From NCBI RefSeq assembly GCF_011046535.1, contig NZ_CP049257.1, positions 682,001 through 746,000 of the forward strand: DNA of 64,000 nucleotides, read 5' to 3'. The position numbers and the translations under genes were made by a program. The stretch is from Nocardioides anomalus. Its GTDB lineage: Bacteria; Actinomycetota; Actinomycetes; Propionibacteriales; Nocardioidaceae. Below the pieces are notes generated by a model that had not been told where the DNA came from, made no database searches, and saw only the letters and a program-made list of their open reading frames with translations. Positions within the stretch are counted from its first letter, which is position 1. Each line of letters starts with the position of its first letter. Shown here piece after piece: positions 9,475 through 20,341 of the stretch.

Positions 9475-9915
9475 TCAGTCCTCGATCACGTCGCGGCCCT
9501 CGGCGCGCAGCGCGGCGAGCCCGTCGAGCATGGCCCGCACGGCCTCGGGCGGGTGGCGCGGCCAGTCGCCGAGCTCGGCGACGATGCGCAGCGGGGAGCG
9601 GGTCCGGTAGGAGCGGGTGGGGTTGCCGGGGAACTTCTTGTCGGTGACGTTCGGGTCGTCCTCGTAGGGGCCGAGCGGCTCCACGACGTACACGCGGCCG
9701 TCGTCGTCGAGGTCGGCGAGCGCGGCGGCGAGCTGGGCGCCCCAGGCGGCGGTGGCGACCAGGGTGGTGAAGTAGACGTGGTTCATCACCCGGCCCTGCT
9801 GGAAGTTCGAGCCGAAGCCGGGCACGAGCTCGTCGCCGGGCAGCAGCGCGGCCTTGGTGCCGTGGAAGAACGGACCCTCGACGTCCACGGGCCCATCCTG
9901 CCGCAGCCGGGCCAT
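9475..9915 (-). CDS. arr: Arr-type NAD+-rifampin ADP-ribosyltransferase
   Basis: This 146-residue protein matches the Arr family over its full length. It starts with FFHGTKAALLPGDELVPG, then NHVYFTTLVATAAWGAQLA, VYVVEPLGPYEDDPN, and the hallmark TDKKFPGNPTRSYRTRSPLRIV. Arr enzymes transfer ADP-ribose from NAD+ to the C23 hydroxyl of rifamycins and inactivate them; the His, Tyr and Asp of the HGT, VYF and EDD segments match the active site. It starts 11 bp after the alditol-oxidase-like gene, so the pair may form one transcript. Resistance is inferred from the family; the natural role in soil actinobacteria may be wider. Confidence 0.9.
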   Translation of the reverse strand: MARLRQDGPVDVEGPFFHGTKAALLPGDELVPGFGSNFQQGRVMNHVYFTTLVATAAWGAQLAAALADLDDDGRVYVVEPLGPYEDDPNVTDKKFPGNPTRSYRTRSPLRIVAELGDWPRHPPEAVRAMLDGLAALRAEGRDVIED

Positions 9916-9926
9916 GGTGGGCAGGT

Positions 9927-11162
9927 TCAGAGCAGGCGGTCGAGGAAGGCGTTGCCGAACCGGTCGTCGGGGTCGCGGCGGGCGCGCAGCTCGCGGAACC
10001 GCTCCAGCTCCGGGTACGCCGCCGCGAGGTCCTCGCGCGTGGCCGTGAAGACCTTGCCCCAGTGCGGTCGGGCACCCAGCGGGAGCAGCCGCTCCTCCAC
10101 CAGGGGCAGCACCGCGTGCACGCCGTCCCAGTCACGGCGCCAGGTGAAGTGGAAGGCGACCACGTCGCCGCGGTACGCACCGCTGAGCCAGAGCTCGTCG
10201 CCGGCGACGGTGCGGACCTCGCTGACCAGGAGGAGCGGGGCGAGCCGGTCGGCCAGGCCGCGCACCGCGGTGAGGGCGTCGAGCGCGCGGTCGGCAGGGA
10301 CGAAGTACTCGCTCTGGAGCTCCTCGCCGGCGCTCGGGGTGTGCGAGGCGCGGAAGTGCGGGAGCCGGTGGTGCCACGGTCCGAGGGCGCCGAGCTGCTC
10401 GGTCACCGCGGCGGTGTCGGCGCCGGCGATCATGTGCACGGTGCGGTCCGCGGCCCGGGCGGGGGAGAGGTCGGGGCGCTCGGCGTCCGCGCGGCTCTTG
10501 ACCCACACCTGCTCGACGGCGTCGCCGCGCCACGAGGTGAACAGGCTGACGCTGTAGCCGCACCCCAGCACCGCGTCGAGCGCCTCGGTGGTCGTCGGCC
10601 ACGGCAGGTCGAGCCAGACCTCCTGGCGCAGGTCGTAGCTCGGGACGACGTCCAGGGTCACCGTGGTCACGATCCCCAGCGCGCCCAGGGCGACCACCGA
10701 GCCGGGCAGGTCGGGGTCCTCGGCCCCCAGGCGGTACGCCGCGCCGTCGGCGCCGATGCCCTCCAGGCCGCGGACCAGCGCGGCCAGGCTGGGCACCTGG
10801 CGACCCGAGCCGTGCGTACCGGTGGCGACCGCGCCGGCCACCGAGAGGTGGGGCAGCGACGCCATCGTGGGCAGCGCCCAGCCCTGCCGGTCGAGCTCCT
10901 CGCCGAGCGCCGCGAACCGCGTGGCACCGCTCACCGTGACCGTGCGCCGCTCCTCGTCGACCGCGACCTCGACCGGCAGCGCGTCCAGGGACAGCAGCAC
11001 CCCGTCGGGGTCGGTGTCGGGCAGGTCGGTGAAGGAGTGCCGCGAGCCGAGCGCGCGGACCCGTCGGTGGCCCGTCACCAGCTCGGCGAGCTCCTCGAGC
11101 GTCCGTGGCCGCACCACCGGTGCGTGGTAGGTCCAGCTGCCCGCCCAGTTCTCCTCGCTCAC
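9927..11162 (-). CDS. FAD-linked alditol/aldonolactone oxidase (AldO-like)
   Basis: This 411-residue flavoprotein belongs to the vanillyl-alcohol-oxidase fold. The N-terminal FAD domain shows VRALGSRHSFTDL, with the histidine that covalently holds FAD in AldO, then LPTMASLPHLSVAGAVATGTHGSG. The C-terminal ALO domain has LQSEYFVP, VSEVRTVAGDELWLS, HFTWRRD, and ends PHWGKVFTA with FRELRARRDPDDRFGNAF. It resembles Streptomyces alditol oxidase, which oxidises xylitol or sorbitol with O2 to give H2O2; relatives act on sugar lactones. GTG 11162 fits the NWAGSW opening of the family. Confidence 0.88.
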   Translation of the reverse strand: MSEENWAGSWTYHAPVVRPRTLEELAELVTGHRRVRALGSRHSFTDLPDTDPDGVLLSLDALPVEVAVDEERRTVTVSGATRFAALGEELDRQGWALPTMASLPHLSVAGAVATGTHGSGRQVPSLAALVRGLEGIGADGAAYRLGAEDPDLPGSVVALGALGIVTTVTLDVVPSYDLRQEVWLDLPWPTTTEALDAVLGCGYSVSLFTSWRGDAVEQVWVKSRADAERPDLSPARAADRTVHMIAGADTAAVTEQLGALGPWHHRLPHFRASHTPSAGEELQSEYFVPADRALDALTAVRGLADRLAPLLLVSEVRTVAGDELWLSGAYRGDVVAFHFTWRRDWDGVHAVLPLVEERLLPLGARPHWGKVFTATREDLAAAYPELERFRELRARRDPDDRFGNAFLDRLL

Positions 11163-11238
11163 CGCCCCAGCATCCCTCCCGCCCGGTCCGGTCCCGTCGG
11201 CAGGCGTGGCCACGCGGGCCGCCGGATACCGGGGAGCC

Positions 11239-11712
11239 ATGACTGATGACCAGGCCAAGCTCGTCGAGCTGATGAACGACATGTACGTCGCCATGTTCAC
11301 CACCACGTCGGCCGACGGCACGCTGCGGTCGGTGCCCATGGCCCGCCAGGAGGTGGAGCCGTCCGCGGAGCTGTGGTTCATCACCGCGCGCGACACCGAG
11401 CACGTCCGCGACGTCCAGGCCCGCCCGCACGTCGGCCTGACCTTCTCCTCCCGCGACGCCTGGGTCTCGATCAACGGCACCGCCGAGGTCGTCGACGACA
11501 AGGCCAAGCTCGAGGAGCTGTGGAACACCTTCGCCGAGGCCTGGCTCCCCGGCGGTCCCGACGACCCGAACGCCACCCTCATCCGCGTCGACGCCGCCGG
11601 CGGCGAGTACTGGGACAGCCCGGGCGGTAAGGTCGCCTCGATGATCAGCTTCGTCAAGACCAAGCTCACGGGCGACACCTACGACACCGAACACGGCTCC
11701 ACATCGCTGTGA
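11239..11712 (+). CDS. Pyridoxamine 5'-phosphate oxidase-fold (general stress protein 26-like) protein
   Basis: This protein of about 157 residues has the split beta-barrel of the PPOX/flavin-reductase-like fold. It contains MYVAMFTTTSADGTLRSVPMA, ELWFITARDTEHVRDVQARPHVGLTF and WVSINGTAEVVDDKAKLEELWN, the pattern of the general stress protein 26 group. Members bind FMN or F420 and are poorly defined functionally. The ATG at 11239, 6 bp after a GGGGAG ribosome site, is better than a start further upstream. Its stop overlaps the next start (GTGA). Confidence 0.82.
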   Translation: MTDDQAKLVELMNDMYVAMFTTTSADGTLRSVPMARQEVEPSAELWFITARDTEHVRDVQARPHVGLTFSSRDAWVSINGTAEVVDDKAKLEELWNTFAEAWLPGGPDDPNATLIRVDAAGGEYWDSPGGKVASMISFVKTKLTGDTYDTEHGSTSL

Positions 11713-12386
11713 CGGCGGTCGGGCCGCTCCCGGTCGAGGGGTCGCGGCCCGACGGCACCCAGCCCGCGGTGGAGCGCCCGCGCCTGCGCACCGTGCTGCG
11801 CCGGGTGGGGGTGAGCCTCACCGTGGCCTGCGTGGTCCCGGCGGTGCTGTTCTTCGTCTGCTTCCAGACCCTCGGGATCTGGCCCGCCATCGGCGCGGCC
11901 CTGGTGTGGTCCTACGGCTCGATCGCCTACCGCGCGCTCACCGGACGACGCACGTCCGGCCTGCTCGTGCTCACCGCCGTGGTGCTGACCGGCCGCACGG
12001 TCATCGCGTTCGCCGCCGACAGCACGTTCCTGTACTTCCTGCAGCCGATCATCACCGACGGGCTGGTCGCCGCGACGTTCCTGGTCTCGCTGCTGACGGC
12101 GCGGCCGGTGGTCGCGCGACTCGCGGGTGACTTCTACCCGATGGACGAGGAGCTCGCCCTGCGCCCGGCCATCCGCCGCCTGTTCTGGCGGCTGACCGCG
12201 CTCTGGGCGGGCGTCTGCCTGATCAAGGCGGCGTCGATGTTCTGGCTGCTGAGCTCGGCCTCGCTCGGCTCGTTCGTGCTGGTCAAGAGCATCACCATGC
12301 CCGCGGCCAACCTGCTCACGGTCGCGCTGACCATCACCGCCGCGGTCGTCGTGGGGCGGCGCGAGGGCCTGCTCGCCCGCGTCTAG
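11709..12386 (+). CDS. VC0807-type integral membrane protein
   Basis: This 225-residue membrane protein has about six hydrophobic segments, including VGVSLTVACVVPAVLFFVCF, GLLVLTAVVLTGRTVIAFAAD and FLQPIITDGLVAATFLVSLL. It has the DFYP motif followed by a polar stretch and two more helices. This is the layout of the VC0807 family, whose function is unknown. It is translationally coupled to the PPOX protein and converges on the DUF885 gene with a 4-bp overlap of the stops. Confidence 0.75.
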   Translation: MTAVGPLPVEGSRPDGTQPAVERPRLRTVLRRVGVSLTVACVVPAVLFFVCFQTLGIWPAIGAALVWSYGSIAYRALTGRRTSGLLVLTAVVLTGRTVIAFAADSTFLYFLQPIITDGLVAATFLVSLLTARPVVARLAGDFYPMDEELALRPAIRRLFWRLTALWAGVCLIKAASMFWLLSSASLGSFVLVKSITMPAANLLTVALTITAAVVVGRREGLLARV

Positions 12387-13924
12387 CCCGGGCCGGGTCG
12401 TCCCGGACCGACCTCGTCGCCGAAGCGACGCGCCACCAGCCCGACGGGCGGCGAGCCGAGGTCGAACATCGCCGCGTGGAAGCGCAGCAGGGAGAAGTCG
12501 CTGCCCCACGCCCGCCGGGCCTGCTCGCGGGCGTCCCGGATGACCAGCTTGCCCCAGGTGAACCGCGCGTACATCGGGTCGAAGAGCCCCCGGTTGGCCT
12601 CCTGGCGAGCGGCCGGCGCGGGGAAGTGGGCGTCGTCGACGAACCGGGCGGTCGACTCCTCGACGCTCATGGTGCCGCTGTGCAGCCCGATGGCCGAGGC
12701 CAGCCGGGTGACGCGCACCAGCGCCCAGATGGCCATGCCGATCGCGTAGCGCGGGTCGTCCTCGCTGAACCCCTCCTCCCAGCACAGCTCCTCGGCGTAG
12801 TGCGCCCAGCCCTCGGCGAAGGTGTAGGACATCAGCACCCGCTGGGCCAGACCCTCGGTGCGGCGCAGCGCGCGGGCGTGGGCGAAGTGGCCGGGGGCGG
12901 CCTCGTGCGCGCTCATCGAGCCGATGAGGGTGGGGCTGAAGGTCTCCAGCCACTGGTCGACGTCGGCCCGCGGCCAGCCCCAGTCCGGCGGGGTCACGTG
13001 GTACGTCGAGGGGGAGTCCGGCTCCTCGGGCGCGGAGAAGCGCATGTTGGCGAAGAACAGGCCCTGCGCCTCGTGGTCCAGCCCGAACTCCATCTCGCCG
13101 TCCAGGAACGGCACCAGCTCGCGCTCGGCGGTGAAGCGCACCAGCTCCTCGGTGACCGACGAGGCGTTGTGCAGGATCTCGGCGTCGGTGCGGGGCCGGT
13201 CGGCCAGCAGCCCCCGCACCACCTCGCGCACCGGCGCCGTGGGGTCGACGCGGGCGCAGGCCTCGCGCAGGATCTCGTCGAGCCGGTCCCGCTCGCGCTC
13301 GACCACCTCGGCCATCGCGCCGAGGTCGAAGGTCAGGTCCTCGCTCGCGGTCATCAGCCGGGCCAGGTTGTCGCCGCCGAGGGCGGGGTCGGGGTCACCC
13401 TCCACCGCCGCGCGCTCCAGGTGCGCCGTGATCCGGTCGGCGGCGTCGTGCGCGCGCCGGGCCGTGTCCTCGTCCGCGCCGACGGCCTCGACCTGGGCGT
13501 GCAGCCCGCGGGCGCTGGAGACCAGGGCCTGCGCCATCGGCGCGGCCACGCGGTCGAGCGAGGCCAGCGCCATCTCCACCGCGTCCGGCCATCGACGCAG
13601 GTGCTCGAGCCGGTGCGCCGCGCGCTCGGCCGCCGGTGCGTACTCCCGCTCGTAGTGCACCAGGTTGAGGTTGCGCAGGTGCAGGTCGGGGTTCCACCGG
13701 TGCACCTCGAGGTCGCCGAACCACGCCCGGGCCAGCGCCTCGAAGCTCGCCACGTGGGCCTCGGTCCCCGGGTCGTCGTACGCCGGACCGCCGAGGGCGG
13801 CGAGCGACGCGCGGACGCCGTCGGGGGACAGGTCGTAGAGCCGCCCGTCGTACTCGTGCCGGCCGCCCTCCTCCCGCACCGAGGGCATGAACAGCTCGCA
13901 GACGGCGTGCAGCCGCGGATCCAT
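12383..13924 (-). CDS. DUF885 family peptidase-like protein
   Basis: This 513-residue protein is of the DUF885 family, whose helical fold is related to M3/M32-type metallopeptidases. The likely zinc motif is HEAAPGHFAHARAL (HExxxGH type), followed by AEGWAHYAEELCWEEGF supplying the downstream acidic ligand. The C-terminal DPMYARFTWGKLVIRDAREQA is a family hallmark. No signal peptide is present. ATG 13924 is preceded by a good GGAGGT site, which fixes the start. It is divergent from the first peptide importer, which fits a peptidase role, though no member has a firmly known substrate here. Confidence 0.85.
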   Translation of the reverse strand: MDPRLHAVCELFMPSVREEGGRHEYDGRLYDLSPDGVRASLAALGGPAYDDPGTEAHVASFEALARAWFGDLEVHRWNPDLHLRNLNLVHYEREYAPAAERAAHRLEHLRRWPDAVEMALASLDRVAAPMAQALVSSARGLHAQVEAVGADEDTARRAHDAADRITAHLERAAVEGDPDPALGGDNLARLMTASEDLTFDLGAMAEVVERERDRLDEILREACARVDPTAPVREVVRGLLADRPRTDAEILHNASSVTEELVRFTAERELVPFLDGEMEFGLDHEAQGLFFANMRFSAPEEPDSPSTYHVTPPDWGWPRADVDQWLETFSPTLIGSMSAHEAAPGHFAHARALRRTEGLAQRVLMSYTFAEGWAHYAEELCWEEGFSEDDPRYAIGMAIWALVRVTRLASAIGLHSGTMSVEESTARFVDDAHFPAPAARQEANRGLFDPMYARFTWGKLVIRDAREQARRAWGSDFSLLRFHAAMFDLGSPPVGLVARRFGDEVGPGRPGPG

Positions 13925-13967
13925 CGGACCACCTCCAGGCTCGTGTGGGCGCACAGCGTACAAGGTG

Positions 13968-13995
13968 TTGACATGCGTACACATCGCACTATGGT
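13968..13995 (+). promoter_or_regulatory. Near-consensus promoter for the first peptide ABC operon
   Basis: TTGACA at 13968-13973 is a perfect -35 box; TATGGT at 13990-13995 follows after 16 bp. It reads toward the substrate-binding protein gene at 14,049 and is the best promoter in the window. Confidence 0.75.
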
Positions 13996-14003
13996 CTCTC
14001 TGC

Positions 14004-14029
14004 GTTCGCAAGTTCGTGTAGCGAACTTC
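14004..14029. promoter_or_regulatory. Palindromic operator, probably for an IclR regulator
   Basis: AAGTTCG-TGTAG-CGAACTT (14010-14028) is a perfect 7-bp inverted repeat just downstream of the -10 box. An overlapping GTTCGC/GCGAAC pair lies at 14004-14026. The subpattern GTTC-N6-CGAACTTC recurs before the DapA-like gene at 25,769, next to the IclR gene that would be the natural binder. Its position suggests repression. Confidence 0.6.
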
Positions 14030-14048
14030 CTGAGAGTCGGAGGCGACA

Positions 14049-15833
14049 GTGGTGACGTGGAAGATGGCGGCCGGGCTGCTGGTGGCGGCATCGCTCGGTC
14101 TGGCCGGGTGCAGCAGCACCGACAGCGACGCGGGCGGAGGCTCGGGAGACCTGAAGAAGGGCGGCACGCTCAAGCTCGCCGGCCCCGAGGAGATCGGCAA
14201 CCTGGACCCCGCGACCGGCTACGGCCCGGCGGACCTGGCCATGCAGCACGCGATCAACCGGGGTCTCTTCGGCTACCCCACGACCAAGGACGAGCAGGAC
14301 GCGATCACGGTCGCGCCCGACCTCGCCACCGAGGTCCCGACCGTCGACAACGGCGGCATCAGCGCCGACGGCCTCACCTACACGATCACGCTGCGCCAGG
14401 GCGCGAAGTGGCACGCGCCCGACGGTGACCGCGACGTCGTCGCCGGCGACGTGGTGCTGGGCGTCAAGCGCATCTGCAACCCCCAGCTCGGCTCGCCGGT
14501 GCTGAGCTACTTCACCGACACCATCGCCGGGCTGACGGAGTACTGCGACGGCTTCGCCAAGGTCGAGCCGACCGTCGAGGCGATCCGCGACTACGTCGAG
14601 AACAACGAGATCAGCGGCGTGCAGGCTCCCGACGACCAGACGGTGGTCTTCACGCTGACCCAGCCGGCCAGCGACTTCCTCTCGCTGCTGGCCCTCGGCT
14701 CCTTCACCGCCCCGCAGCCCGAGGAGTACCTCGACTACCTCCCGGACAGCCCGGAGATGCGGGCCAACACCGTCTCCGACGGCCCGTACCTCATCAGCGA
14801 GTACAAGCCCGGGCAGTCCTTCACCCTCGAGCGCAACCCCGCCTGGGACCCCGAGACCGACCCGCTGCGCAAGGCCTACGTCGACCGGATCGAGATCCAG
14901 GCCGGCCAGGACGACTCGGCGATCTCCCAGCAGATCCAGGCCGGCACCATCGACATGCAGTGGGGCGACGCGGTCACGCCGACCTCCGAGGTGCCGGGGC
15001 TGCGCGCCTCGAACGACGACCGGCTCGTCGTGGCGGGCGGCGGCACGCTGCTGCCCTACCTCACCTTCAACTTCCTCAGCCCGAACAACGGTGGCGCTCT
15101 CAACGACCTCAAGGTCCGCCAGGCGCTCAACTACGCGGTCAACAAGGCCGCGATCATCAAGGTGCTCGGTGGCCCCGAGGTCGCCGAGGTGACCGGGCAG
15201 ATCCTGCCGCCGGTCATCAACGGCTACCAGGAGATCGACCCCTACGAGACGCCGGACGACGAGGGCGACACCGAGAAGGCCAAGCAGCTGCTGGCCGAGG
15301 CCGGCTTCCCCAACGGGATCACGCTCAAGATGCTCTACCGCGACGACAGCGCCTACCCCGACATCGCGACCGTGCTCCAGCAGGACCTGGCCAAGGCCGG
15401 CATCACCCTGGAGATGAAGTCGATGTCGCGCAACACCTTCTACCAGAACTACCTGCAGAACCCCGACGCCACCAAGCGCGGCGAGTGGGACATCGCACCG
15501 GTCGGCTGGACGCCGGACTACCTGGGCAACGCGGCCCGGGGCTTCTTCGTCCCGCTGCTCGACGGCCGCAAGTTCGCCAAGGGCTCGCCCAACTACGGCG
15601 ACTACGACAACGACGAGCTGAACACGGTGATCGACCAGGCCCTGGCCACGACCGACCCCGACGAGGCGGCGACGATCTGGGCCCAGGCCGACCAGATCGC
15701 CAGCGAGGACGCCGCATGGGTGCCGATCGCCCGGACCCAGGTCGCGACCCTGCACAGCTCGCGGGTGGCCAACTTCGTCTACGTGCCGGGCTGGCACAAC
15801 GGCGACATGACCAACGTGGCCCTGAGCGACTGA
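14049..15833 (+). CDS. Peptide ABC transporter substrate-binding lipoprotein (SBP_bac_5)
   Basis: This 594-residue binding protein is of the DppA/OppA family, carrying peptides or related solutes to the membrane pores encoded downstream. It has a signal peptide with lipobox LGLAGC near residue 18, then an acidic Ser/Gly linker. Family features include GTLKLAGPEEIGNLDPA, LAPDLAT-like VAPDLATEVP, KWHAPDGDRDVVAGDVV, LKVRQALNYAVNKAAI and the C-terminal PVGWTPDYLGNA. GTG 14049 and GTG 14052 are both possible starts after GGAGG. It is expressed from a strong promoter with an operator and is followed by a hairpin that could raise its level over the rest of the operon. Confidence 0.92.
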   Translation: MVTWKMAAGLLVAASLGLAGCSSTDSDAGGGSGDLKKGGTLKLAGPEEIGNLDPATGYGPADLAMQHAINRGLFGYPTTKDEQDAITVAPDLATEVPTVDNGGISADGLTYTITLRQGAKWHAPDGDRDVVAGDVVLGVKRICNPQLGSPVLSYFTDTIAGLTEYCDGFAKVEPTVEAIRDYVENNEISGVQAPDDQTVVFTLTQPASDFLSLLALGSFTAPQPEEYLDYLPDSPEMRANTVSDGPYLISEYKPGQSFTLERNPAWDPETDPLRKAYVDRIEIQAGQDDSAISQQIQAGTIDMQWGDAVTPTSEVPGLRASNDDRLVVAGGGTLLPYLTFNFLSPNNGGALNDLKVRQALNYAVNKAAIIKVLGGPEVAEVTGQILPPVINGYQEIDPYETPDDEGDTEKAKQLLAEAGFPNGITLKMLYRDDSAYPDIATVLQQDLAKAGITLEMKSMSRNTFYQNYLQNPDATKRGEWDIAPVGWTPDYLGNAARGFFVPLLDGRKFAKGSPNYGDYDNDELNTVIDQALATTDPDEAATIWAQADQIASEDAAWVPIARTQVATLHSSRVANFVYVPGWHNGDMTNVALSD

Positions 15834-15860
15834 CAGAGCACTGACCACGGTCCGACCGCC

Positions 15861-15891
15861 CGCCCGACCGGCCCTCGACGCCGGTCGGGCG
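15861..15891 (+). terminator. Intercistronic hairpin after the binding-protein gene
   Basis: CGCCCGACCGG (15861-15871) pairs perfectly with 15881-15891 over 11 bp with a 9-base loop. It lies between the binding protein and the ATPase gene of one operon. It is therefore more likely a partial terminator or mRNA stabiliser than a full stop. Confidence 0.6.
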
Positions 15892-15920
15892 AGGCGGCCC
15901 CGCCTCGGGAACGGAAGCTG

Positions 15921-17950
<2,030 letters not shown>

Positions 17951-17954
<4 letters not shown>

Positions 17955-18979
17955 CCCAGCCCGTGCTGTCCGAGGAGCTCGCCACCGCCGGCACCGAGGC
18001 CGCCGTCCGCGCCCGCAGCTCGCTCGCGCTGGCCGTGGCCCGCCTGCGCCGCGACAAGGTCGCGGTCGTCTCCCTGGTCGTGGTGGTCCTCATCGTCCTG
18101 ACCGCGGTCTTCGCCCCCGTGGTCGCCGCCATCACCGGTCACGACCCCAACTTCCAGTACCGCGACGACGGCCTCAGCCCCGACGGCCTCCCGGTCGGGC
18201 CCAACGGCGAGTTCTGGCTCGGGACCGACCGGCTCGGCCGCGACGTGCTCGTCCGGCTGGCGTACGGCGCCCGCGTGTCGCTGGTCGTCGGGCTGCTGGC
18301 CAGCGCCTGCGCCGTCGCCATCGGCGTCCTGGTCGGGACGGTCAGCGGCTACCTGCGCGGGCGCACCGACCTGGTCCTCAACTGGGTCATCGACCTCATC
18401 CTCAGCATCCCGTTCCTGCTGTTCGCGATCTCGCTGGTCTCGCTGGTGGGCCCGAGCCTGAAGATCAGCGTGCTGGTCATCGCCTGCTTCACCTGGGGCC
18501 CGATCGCCCGGGTGGTGCGCGGGCAGGTGCTGAGCATCCGCGAGCGCGAGTTCATCGAGGCGGCCCGCTCGCTCGGCGGGACCCGGCGCCGGATCATCGT
18601 GCGCGACGTGCTGCCCAACCTGGTGGCACCGATCATCGTCTACGCGACCCTGCTGATCCCCTCGGCGATCGTCTTCGAGGCCACGCTGTCCTTCCTCGGC
18701 CTGAGCGTCACCCCGCCGACGGCCACGTGGGGCAACATGCTGGCCGAGGCCAGCCAGAACGCGCTCTACACCGTGGCCTGGTGGATCGTCGTCTTCCCCT
18801 CGCTGGCCCTGCTGGCCACCACCCTCGCCTTCAACCTGCTGGGCGACGGGCTGCGCGACGCGCTCGACCCCGGTGCGTCGCGGCGACCGGGTCGACTGGC
18901 CCGGACCGTGCGGCGCGGTCGCAAGCGGGCCGAGCGCGCCCGCGCTGCGGCCGCGGCGCGGGACGGGGAGGCGCACTGA
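17951..18979 (+). CDS. Peptide ABC transporter permease (DppC type)
   Basis: This 342-residue inner-membrane permease is of the DppC/OppC type. The first helix (VVSLVVVVLIVLTAVFAPVV) is preceded by a cytoplasmic N-terminus. The family motif GTDRLGRDVLVRLAYGARVSL follows, then the EAA loop EFIEAARSLGGTRRRIIVRDVLPN that contacts the ATPase. The C-terminus is basic. ATG 17951 overlaps the ATPase stop, and the stop overlaps the next start by one base, so the genes are translationally coupled. Confidence 0.92.
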
Positions 18980-19941
18980 TGGCGATCCTGCGGTTCCTCG
19001 TCAAGCGGCTGGCCCTCGGCCTGCTGACCCTGTTCGCGATCAGCATCGTCGTCTTCGTGCTCTTCTACGTCGCCCCCAACGACCCGGCCCGCTCCATCGC
19101 CGGGCCCCAGGCGACCTTCGACGTGGTCGAGCGGATCCGGCACAACCTGGGGCTGGACCAGCCGGTGCCGCAGCGCTACTGGCACTTCCTCACCGGGCTC
19201 CTGCACGGCGACCTCGGCTACTCCTACTACAGCCGCCAGCCGGTCCTGGACCAGATCACCGCCCGGCTGCCGGTCACCCTGTCGCTGGCCGCCGGCTCCG
19301 CCCTCGTGTTCTTCCTCGGTGGCGTGGCCATCGGCACCGCCTCGGCCCGTCGCCCCGGCTCGCTGCGCGACCGGGTCGGCGCGGCGTTCGTGCTCACCGG
19401 GCTGAGCTTCCCGACGTTCGTGCTCGGCCTGCTCACGCTCTACCTGCTCTTCTACCAGCTCACCGTGCACGGGATCACGATCTTCCCGGGCTCCGGCTAC
19501 GTCTCGCCCTCGGAGTCGCTGAGCGAGTGGGCGCGGCACATGGTGCTGCCCTGGGCGACGGTCGCGTTCGTCAGCACCGCGACGTACGCGCGGCTCTCCC
19601 GCGCGATGATGCTGGACGTGTTGAGCGAGGACTACGTCCGGACCGCGCGCGCCAAGGGGCTGCCGGAGCGGGTCGTGGTCTACAAGCACGGCATGCGCAG
19701 CGCGATCGCACCGCTGGTCACCCAGCTGGGGGTCGACGTGGCCGCCCTGCTCGGCGGTCTGGTCGTCACCGAGCGCATCTTCGGCCTGCAGGGCATCGGC
19801 AGTCTCGCGGTCGACGCCGTCTCCCGTGGCGACCAGCCGACCATCATCGGCGTAGTCCTGCTGGCCAGCTTCTTCGTGGTCGTCGCCAACATCGTCGTCG
19901 ACCTCCTCTACGTCGTGCTCGACGCCCGAGTGCGCACCTGA
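18979..19941 (+). CDS. Peptide ABC transporter permease (DppB type)
   Basis: This 320-residue DppB/OppB-type permease pairs with the DppC-type protein to form the pore. It has the N-terminal RFLVKRLALGLLTLFAISIVVF helix, the VAPNDPA motif, GLHGDLG-like LLHGDLGYSY, and the EAA loop YVRTARAKGLPERVVVYKHGMRSA. The gene order (C then B, after the ATPase) is reversed from classic dpp operons. The ATG shares its A with the upstream TGA. Confidence 0.92.
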   Translation: MAILRFLVKRLALGLLTLFAISIVVFVLFYVAPNDPARSIAGPQATFDVVERIRHNLGLDQPVPQRYWHFLTGLLHGDLGYSYYSRQPVLDQITARLPVTLSLAAGSALVFFLGGVAIGTASARRPGSLRDRVGAAFVLTGLSFPTFVLGLLTLYLLFYQLTVHGITIFPGSGYVSPSESLSEWARHMVLPWATVAFVSTATYARLSRAMMLDVLSEDYVRTARAKGLPERVVVYKHGMRSAIAPLVTQLGVDVAALLGGLVVTERIFGLQGIGSLAVDAVSRGDQPTIIGVVLLASFFVVVANIVVDLLYVVLDARVRT

Positions 19942-19999
19942 AAGGAACCGATGCTCACCCCTCGAGAGCGAGAGCTCTTCCGCGCCCCCCAACTTCGCC

Positions 20000-20341
20000 G
20001 TGCTCGCGACCCTCCTCGAGGACGGCCAGCCCGCCGCCCAGGTGATGTGGGTCGACAACGACGGCGAGTGCGTGCTCATCAACACCGAGCGGCACCGCAA
20101 GAAGTTCCGCAACGTCCAGCGCGACCCGCGGGTGACGGTGACGGTGTGGGAGAAGGACAACCCCTACTCCTACGGCGAGCTCCGCGGCGTCGTCGAGGAG
20201 ATCGTGGAGGGCGCGGCCGCGCGCGAGCACATCGACGTGCTGTCCGAGCGCTACTTCGGCCGGCCCTACAAGGCCGACCAGATCGAGAGCGAGCGGGTGC
20301 TGCTGCGCATCCGCCCGCTGCGCGACGGCGGCGCGCGCTGA
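20000..20341 (+). CDS. PPOX-fold flavin/F420-dependent protein with a 5' frameshift
   Basis: This is a small split-barrel protein (LLEDGQPAAQVMWVDNDG, then KKFRNVQRDPRVTVTVWEKDNPYSY and LSERYFGRPY), typical of the PPOX class of actinobacteria that bind F420 or FMN. The frame given here starts at GTG 20000 and lacks the family N-terminus. An ATG at 19951 with a good AAAGGA site encodes the missing MLTPRERELFRAP in another frame. Removing one C from the C6 run at about 19985-19990 joins them through NFAV. The intended gene is thus very likely 19951-20341, about 130 residues. It sits between transporter and propeller genes in the same operon. Confidence 0.75.
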   Translation: MLATLLEDGQPAAQVMWVDNDGECVLINTERHRKKFRNVQRDPRVTVTVWEKDNPYSYGELRGVVEEIVEGAAAREHIDVLSERYFGRPYKADQIESERVLLRIRPLRDGGAR

